Below, one piece after another: positions 51,601-60,600 of a stretch of DNA of 64,000 bases; the stretch's first letter is position 1, and the number at the start of each line of letters is the position of its first letter. The stretch is from Ciona savignyi (taxonomy: Eukaryota; Chordata; Ascidiacea; Phlebobranchia; Cionidae): NCBI GenBank assembly GCA_000149265.1, contig CH003041.1, forward strand, positions 426,225-490,224, in the 5' to 3' direction. The notes beneath the pieces were generated by a model. It ran no database searches. It saw only the letters and a program-made list of their open reading frames with translations, and was not told the origin of the DNA. The position numbers and the translations under genes are program-made.

Positions 51601-54600
51601 CTTCTTTGGAAGGCTTGTCTATACCATAAAAAATGCAGTGATATTATTTTGGTTACCAAAATAGGACATAAAAATGCGGAAACCAAGGCTTGGCAATTTG
51701 ATTGAATAAACCTTCAAAATCCGAGTCAGAACTTGAACTAGAGCTCGAGTCATTCTGAGCATCAGTCTTATGTGTTTCACCAGGTTTAACCACATCATTT
51801 TGGGGTACATCAAGAGCTGCCCCAAGACCAACAACCGGAGATGGTTGACCTAATCTCAATAGGTTTTCCTTGTCTAAAGTAAAATAAATATCACCCAATT
51901 GGTGAAAAAAATAACAGAGATGGGTAAAAACAAAGGAATTTACAACTAAGGCTTAAGCGTTGATTTAATAACCTTCTGATTCAGATTCATCAGAACTTGA
52001 ACTTGAACTAGTATGATCATTGGGATCGTTGGAATCTTTTTTCACAAGTTTAGGCCCACCAAAATGAGGAAGGTTGGGAATTGCATACCCTTTACCGGAC
52101 TTTGGTTTGGGAGTAATATCTTGTTTGGAAGGCTTATCTATACCATAAAAAATGAAGTGATATTATTTTGGTTACCAAAATAGGGACTTAAAATGCAGAA
52201 ACCAAGGCTTTGCAATTTCGTTAAATAAACCTTCAGAATCGGACTCAGAACTCGAACTAGAGCTCGAATCATCTTGTGCATCACTGGGATCCTTCTCACT
52301 TGGTTTAACATCATCATTTTGAGAAATATCAAGAGCTATCCCCATGCCATATGCAGGAGATTGTTGGCCTGATTTTACTATGTTTTCTTTGTCTAAGAAA
52401 AATAAGCTCAAGAAACACATTATTACCATTTGAACTAAAATTGCGAAACTAAAAAATTGGCAACTAAGGCTTGAGCATTGTTTTAATAACCTTCTGTTTT
52501 AGATTCATCACTTGAACTTGAACTAGATTCATTGTTGGAATCAGTGGAATCCTTTTTTACAAGTTTAGGCCCATCAAAATTAGGCAGGTTGGAAGTAGCA
52601 TACCCTTTACCGGTTTTTGGTTTGGGAGTAATATCTTGTTTGGAAGGCTCGTCTAAATCCATAAAAAATGAAGTGATATTATTTTGGTTACCAAAATAGG
52701 ACTTAAAAATGCAGCAACCAAGGCTTTGCGATTTCGTTAAATAAACCTTCAGAATCTGACTCAGAACTCGAACTAGAGCTAGAGTTATCTTGCTCATCAC
52801 TGCGATCGTTTTCACTTGGTTTAACACCATCATTTTGAGAAATATCAAGAGCTATCCCCATGCCATATGTAGGAGATTGTTGGCCTGATTTTACTATGTT
52901 TTTGTCGCCTAAAGAAAAATAAGCTCAACAAAGTAAATTTTACCATTTGAACTAAAATTTCGAAAACAAAGAAATTGACAACTAAGGCTTGAGCGTTGAT
53001 TTAATAACCTTCTGATTTAGATTCATCACTTGAACTTGAACTAGAATGATCATTGGAATCCTTTTTTACAAGTTGTAGGCTCACCAAAACGTGGCAGGTT
53101 GGGAATAGCATACCCTTTACCGGACTTCGGTTTGGATGCAATATCTTCTTTGGAAGGCTTATCTATACCATAAAAAATGCAGTGATATTATTTTGCTTAC
53201 CAAAATAGGACATAAAAATGCGGCAACCAAGGCTTGGCAATTTGATTGAATAAACCTTCAAAATCTGAATCAGAACTTGAACTAGAGCTCGAGTCATTCT
53301 GAGCATCAGTCTGATGTGTTTCACCAGGTTTAACCACATCATTTTGGGGTATATCAAGAGCTGCCCCAAGAGCAAAAACCGGAGATAGTTGACCTAATCT
53401 CAATATGTTTTCCTTGTCTGAAGTAAATAAATAACTTCGAATTAGTGTTAAACTAACAGAGATAATCGACAGTTTACGTCAAGATAAAAGTTGGTAAAAC
53501 AAAGAAATTGACCACTAAGGCTTAAGCGTTTGTTTTAATAACCTTCTGATTTAGATTCATCACTTGAACTTGAACTAGAATCATCATTGGAATCGTTGGA
53601 ATCCTTTTTCACAAGTTTAGGTCCATCAAAATTAGGGCCTCCAAAACGTGGCAGGTTAGGAATAGCATACCCTTTACCTGACTTTGGTTTGGCTGTAATA
53701 TCATGTTCACTGTCTAAATCACGAGGTGAAAATATATTATCATTAATTGCACACACAAACATGTCCAATAAACATGTTACTTAAAAATAAAGATTCCAAA
53801 AACAAGTTTAACCCTAATGTGTTTGTATGTTTAATAACCTGTTGATTTAGATTCGTCACTTGAGCTAGAATCTTTAGAGTCATCGAGTATATATGTATCA
53901 GGTTTATCACCAATATCTTCTACTACATCAAGAGCTGCACCAAGTTTTCGGACAGGTGTTTGATTACCAAAGCTTTTCAGCTCATCTACATCAGAGTAAA
54001 CAACAAAATTACATCAAAATTTATATGTTGAATAAAATAATTCTAAAATGCAGTAATCAAGGCTTTGCGCTGTCATTAAATAAACCTTCAGAATCAGAAC
54101 TTGAACTCGAACTAGAGCTAGAGTTATCTTGCTCATCACTGGGATCCTTTTCACTTGGTTTAACACCATCATTTTGAGAAATATCAAGAGCTATCCCCAT
54201 GCCATATGTAGGAGATTGTTGGCCTGATTTCACTATGATTTTGTCGTCTAAAGAAAAATAAGCTCAACAAAGTTAATTTTACCATTTGATCTAAAATTTC
54301 GAAAACAAAGAAATAAACAACTAAGGCTTAAGTGTTGTTTTAATAACCTTCTGATTTAGATTCATCACTTGAACTTGAACTAGAACTAGAATGATCATTG
54401 GAATCAGTCGAATCCTTTTTCACAAGTTGAGGCCCACCAAAATGAGGAAGGTTGGGAATAGCATAACCTTTACCTGACTTTGGTTTGGCTGTAATATCTT
54501 CTTCATTGTCTAAATCACACAGTGAAAATATATTATCAGTAATTGCACACACAACTGTGACCACTAAACATGTTACTTAAAATTAAAGTTACCAAAAACA

Positions 54601-57600
54601 AGTTTAAACCTAATGCCTGTGTATATTTTAGTAACCTGTTGATTTAGATTCGTCACTTGAGCTAGAATCATTAGAGTCATCGAGTATATATTTATCTGGT
54701 TTATCACCAATATCTTCTAGTACATCAAGAGCTGCACCAAGTTTTCGGACAGGTGTTTGATTACCAGAGCTTTTCAGCTCATCTAGATCAGAGTAAACAA
54801 TAAAATCACATCAACATTAATGTGTTGAATAAAATAAGACTAAAGTGCAGTAACCAAGGCTTTGCAATTTCATTAAATAAACCTTCAGAATCGAACTCAG
54901 AACTCGAACTAGAGCTAGAATTATCTTGCTCATTACTGGGATCCTTTTCACTTGGTTTAACATCATCATTTTGAGAAATATCAAGAGCTATCCCCATGCC
55001 ATATGCAGGAGATTGTTGGCCTGATTTCACTATGATTTTGTCGTCTAAAGAAAAATAAGCTCAAGAAAGACAATATTACCACTTGAATCAAAATTTCGAA
55101 AACAAAGAAATTGAAAACTAAGGCTCAAGCGTTGTTTAAATAACCTTCTGATTTAGAATTATCACTTGAACTTGAACAAGAATCATCATTGGAATCAGCA
55201 GAATCCTTTTTCACAAGTTTAGGTCCATCAAAATTAGGGCCACCAAAACGTGGCAGGTTGGGAATAGCATACCCTTTACCTGACTTTGGTTTGGGTGTAA
55301 TATCTTGGTCATTGTCTAAAACACACAGTGACAACTTATTAATTTTAAATGCACACATTGAGGCACTAAACAACTTTTTACTTAAAAGAGAAACGATTTC
55401 AAAAACAAATAACTAGAGCTAAAATTATCCTGTGCACCAGAGTAACCAATTTTACCACTTTTACCCATTTATTGTGGGAATATCATTAGTACCCTTAAGA
55501 TTTATATATGTGTGTTTAGATTTTAACAAATAAGTCTACAACACAAACCAGTTCATTTACGAATTTGTAAACGAAGCCTTTGAAATAATATAAAATTAAA
55601 AGTTTTCCCAAATTAACCAAACAAAGGATTCCGAAATAATGTTCAATAACCTGGCGGCGAACTCTGCTCAGGTTGATTCTTAAATTCAGACTCCACGACC
55701 TTTTCAACAATTGGTACAACCATATCATCGTCTAAACCTTTCTCCGAAACAGGAGTGTCAAATTCTAAATCCAATAAACACTCAAGTGCATCCCCTATAA
55801 ATCAATCCCATTTAATGAATACGAAAGCCTGAATGTGGCTGTTTAAATACCAAAATTTGTGTTAGTTGGAAAGTATATGTTTTTTTAAATAAGTCACAAC
55901 TGATAATTGTTTTGTAGAAACCTGGCGTTTGTTCAACTGGTTTGCGAATTTGAGCCTCGATTGGCTCTTCTACTATTGGTATGAATTCTTCATCAACAAC
56001 AGGAGACTGCTTATCAGTCTCAAAGTTGTCCCCTATAAGGCATACAGCAAGTTCAAACAACCATTTTTGAATAAAAAGTAAAGTATGTTAGTAGGAAAAT
56101 GTTATTTTTCAAAGTAAAAGTTTAAATGTAAGTTTTCTTTTTTAGAAACCTGGCATTTGTTCATCTGGTCTTTGTATTAAAGCCTCAACAGGCTCTTCTA
56201 CAATAGGTAAAATCATATCTTCTTCTGTAATTTCGTCAATTTTTGTAACAGGAGATTGCTCCTCAGACTGTAGTATGGGTTCACCTGTTTCGTCTAAATA
56301 ACACAATTGCAAAAATAACACACAAGACAACCTGTATAATCCAAGCCTTCTTAAATTGCAAATTTTGTCATAACACCTAGTAAACCAGATCCGTTTAATA
56401 TTGAGTAAAATACTCTTGCTATTATATTTCATTTAAGCTAGTATTTAGCCGTGACAAAATACTGCATTCTTTCATACAGTATCGGTAAACCAATAAAGTT
56501 TAACCAACTAATTAGCAGACAAAACTGTCTGCTACTAGCATCATTGCACAAAGTTCCAAAAAAAATTGCACAATGTTTTATGGCAAAAAAACTATGTCCC
56601 CATTTTTGTTCAATATTTCAGATGCGTATGGTCTCAACCATCTGATGGGTCGTTGTGGGTCGGTACATGATGTCATCATGGTGATGACAATTCAAATGCT
56701 CAATTTAGACAATATTGTGTAACTAAATATGTCGCAAAATTCATCACACAAACAAAGCATACCTGGACTAATGTCAACATTGAAGGGACTTCGTGGAACT
56801 TGCTCTCCTGTGAATTCCACATAAATCTTGTGCGGACCGTCAACTTGCGGTGTGTATGTGGCGCGAACGGTGCCATTACTTCTCTCCTCTAGCTCCATCG
56901 GCACGTCGGCTGTTTGCTGACCATCAGGACCAACCACTGCAACTGTTACACCTCCTTTCCCAGCATCTGTACAAAGTAATATTGATAAATTTGGCAAATT
57001 GCACATCACTGGGGTTAATTTGTCCAATCTGTGCATCACTGGAGGAAAAACAACTACTGCATCTGTTACACCCCCTTTACCAGCATTTTTACAAAGTAAT
57101 ATTGACAGATTTGGACAAACAATTAAACATGTGGCTGGATTTACAAGTCCAAGCGATTAAACAAAGGTTTATTAAGTATATATATTAAATAAATGACATC
57201 AAGCCAATGTACTAAAAATTTAATATGAAATGAATTTTAAATAATGATACCACAGTTATAGTTTGAGATACTGTTAGTAAAAAATGACATGATGATTAAC
57301 CTAGTGCCCCCACATTGAGAACTTGCACACATGCATTCGAACAAGATGTCCATAACATTTTGGAACCAAACTGCTAAGGCCATTGCACTTTTACAGGTGA
57401 TGTATAAATAGTTAACAAAATGATTATGATGCAAGCCACCAGTGACAATGCGACTGTATTGTCATAAGCATTATTATGACATCCAGGCAATTTAAACCTG
57501 AAGGAATCTTTCCGGTGTGGCCATTTATTGGGCTGGTGTAGTTCAATCTGGCCTTACCACTGGGTCTTGGGTAAGACCGTGGCATAGCAGCTAGCAAAAT

Positions 57601-60600
57601 ACATGTAATATTTTAGAATATATTTGTGAGCTGAAACAATGAGTAAAACAGGACTATCTGTGCAGATATCCATTTAAAACAAAACAGAAAAAAAAATGGT
57701 TATTTTTGCATCCCTCGGGTGGCGATAAAGAGACATAAATACTAACATTAAATATTTAACATAGTTTAAAATAATGCAATTATTAATTAGATGGAACTAG
57801 GCTACTACTGGATGTTGGAAAGGTGCTATATTGCTGAGATTATAAAGTTCATATAAGCACTTACCAGCAGTAAGAACGTCAAAGTATGTCGGCTCTCCAA
57901 CCACGTTTCCAGGTTCAATCCCAGGGCCTTGCACCTTGACCTTGCTCGCATCGGGTGGAACATCAACGTTAACCTTTAGAATAAACTCGGTTCAGGCGGG
58001 TTCACTTTTAAAGAAAACCTTTTGGGCGCCACTTGAGCGCTTTGTTTTGAGTGTGTAAAGGCGACGAAGTGAAACTGACAATCATCGCGTTAAATTGTGT
58101 ACATATGTATGGAGAATACGCTGTCTAGGTTGTATTATCATAACCAATTAAAGCCAATTACTTGTAATGCTCTATTATATGATGAAATTTAAACGCCTAC
58201 AGCGACGACGTCGGCAACTAAGTACTATCTTTGCACAGGCCAAGTGCGAACTTTGCAAAAGGAGCAGAGTGCGCGCGCTTGTGAAATAAGAAACAAGAGG
58301 AGAGAAACTGTTTTGCTCACACTCTATTTCGTGTTGACACAGCAGCGCGCTTTTATTTCATTACTTCGGCGTGGTAGACTTTTCCGTGTTTACACGCAGT
58401 GCGACAATTTCGTATCACTCATTGCGAATACCGTTCCGCTTCTCACTGACCGTCCAGCGACAGACAGTTTTTTAAAAAGCATTCACTTTGGCGAAGACAC
58501 CAATGCCGTATAAGGCATGATTTTTGTTCACTCCCGACAACCGATGATTTACGACGTTTTCGTAATGACGGTTAGGCCCTGTAATGGGGAATAACAACGC
58601 AAGAAAGGCAAAATAAACTGAATGTCAAATTTAGCGTTCTTGTAGAATATACCTATATTTTACAAGATGTATGCTACGAAAGTCAAAGTTTACCATTCAT
58701 TTAGTCTAAGGTTAAAAACATGTATTTATATATTGCGGTAAAGGCTGCCCATAACATAAATATTACCAAGCGCGTAGATGACAATAAAAACTAACGTTAA
58801 AGACCAGCTTAATCATTATCGGACGCGCCATTTCCGTCAAATAAGTCACACCGTTGCAGCAGCGAAAAGATAAACAAACCGTACGTAACCTATGAACATC
58901 ATTTTACTACAATTATAGTTCTCAACACAAACGTTATAATATGTTTTCCATGGTAATGTAACATACTAATATGCAAGCAAGCTTATATGAATGAATCTTT
59001 CATTAATTTTTTATCCTGGTGGGTGGGAAAATCGCGAAAAGGAACCATTTAACCTCTGGTAACTCGCGCCTACGGTTAAGTTGCAAAAGCAAGTAAAATG
59101 TTGTATATTATTTTAACGTTGCTATCGTTTCAGTGCAACAAATTAGGCAAAACAGTCATTTTATAACACACTTTGCTACACTCGCTAATTTGGTTTAAAT
59201 CGGCCTGTCAATACAATGCGAAACTATGTGTGCCGTGTTGATAAAGCGATACTCCAACGTTTCCCAATACTTCAATATAGATAAGTAAAATACCATAGAA
59301 CAAACAAGTGTAAACTTTATCTATTGAACAAAAAATTGAATACAGATAAGCCTAAAAGACCATAGAACAAACAAGTGTAAACTATATCTATTGAATAAAA
59401 AAACGAATGTAAGGAGAGACAAATAAAAAACTTGGTAGTTTGTTCGAAACTTTATCAACGTTGTCTCCGTTTTACCTACGGTTCACATGCAAAAAAACGT
59501 CAAGCACACTCACCCTGTAGGGGCTATTCGAAGCAGCTTTGCCCGAGTAGGTCACACTGATGACGTATTGGCCCGGTTTCATGGGGTAGTAGTCACAAGA
59601 GTGGGTTCCGTCCCCGTTGTCGACCACGTTCACTTTCTCTGTCACGCCGCCTGCGTCACAGAATGTTGCACATGAATACCACCACCCAGGAATTATTCAT
59701 TAACGCCATTCCTACATCAACATCACGGACGCGTGCTTTTTGTATTGTTGTCTAATCGATTTGACCGTGTTTTTTTTTAATGTCTCGTATTCCAATATAG
59801 CTTAGGTTGAAACACGTTGGGGTTATAAATAACAGTTAGGCTAAATTTTTGGCAATTTTATATTTTTAATGTCCTAATCAACAATAATTAAGCTGCATAA
59901 TAAGAGTAAATCACAGTTTCAGGAAAACTTACGCGGCCCAATGCATTTCACTTCCAATTTTCCGTCTCCGGCCTGCTCAGTGTGAACGGTGAAATTTGCC
60001 ACCTGTCGGACCGTCACTCCGTTCGGTTCAACTCCTGGGCCTTCTGCCCATACAGCTGATGCATTGAAGGCTGCAAGAGTAAATTGATTTTTGAATACAT
60101 GTACATAAATGACGAACATCCGTTAAATGATTAGAATAAGCGCAAAAGAGTTCTTCCCTATTGTATATTGTCGAAATACATTTAACCCAACGTCACCCTT
60201 AAGTACATATTAGTGTACTATAGGTCAAAGAACGGACCAGTATACAGTAGGATTTAATCTATAAGCTTTAGAATATCATACAAATCGATGCAGCCTGATT
60301 AAAATGTAGATTAAATTAAGTTGTAAGGCAAACAACGTGGTTAAATCGTTTTAAATTTGCATAGAGAATAGTTAGTTCTACTTACGAAGTGATATCGGTA
60401 CTTCGTATGGGCTTTTGATGATCGGCATTCCAGCAAATAAGACATGAACGACGTGGGTTCCGTTTTTAGTTGGGGTGTAATTTACCCTGCAGTTCTCCCC
60501 TTGTCGTTCGATTTGCGGTCGGACTGAGTTTTTACAGCCGGTTGGATCTTCAATGACAACGTCAACGTCGCCGGCTCCAGCCTCTGAATAATTTAAACAT

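Larger units (their letters stand above)
36575..56293 (-). other. FLN: Filamin Ser-rich exon array (64 exons, a1-a64)
   Basis: Sixty-four small exons lie on the filamin strand between R2-like and R3 exons. Sixty-two start after a recognisable AG acceptor and end before GT with the same phase 1 on both sides, lengths divisible by 3; a12 and a61 break this. Total about 12.36 kb coding, about 4,100 residues, rich in Ser, Glu, Asp, Lys, Pro and Gly, with no folded domain. Families: A (Ser run, [19 protein letters not shown]), B (KSGDPS...[10 protein letters not shown]...SDESESEG), C ([14 protein letters not shown]...SSSDSDSEG), D ([14 protein letters not shown]...KKDS...SSDES), H ([15 protein letters not shown]), G and flanking exons with the VEEPIEA motif. 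Donors are GTTTTT, GTTATT, GTTTAT or GTATTT, none with G at +5. Splicing is inferred; RNA evidence is not available here. Confidence 0.82.

Noticed and set aside
37849..55416. Many plus-strand open frames full of Leu-Glu repeats opposite the Ser-rich exons
   Set aside because: They are the antisense reading of the Ser codons (GAGCTTGAACTA words). They have no own splice sites or starts that recur, while the minus frame has consistent phases.
36575..56293. The array as a separate gene nested in a filamin intron
   Set aside because: I found no start codon exon, stop codon exon or poly(A) pattern delimiting it, and its outer borders are phase 1 like the flanking filamin exons. Still formally possible without RNA.
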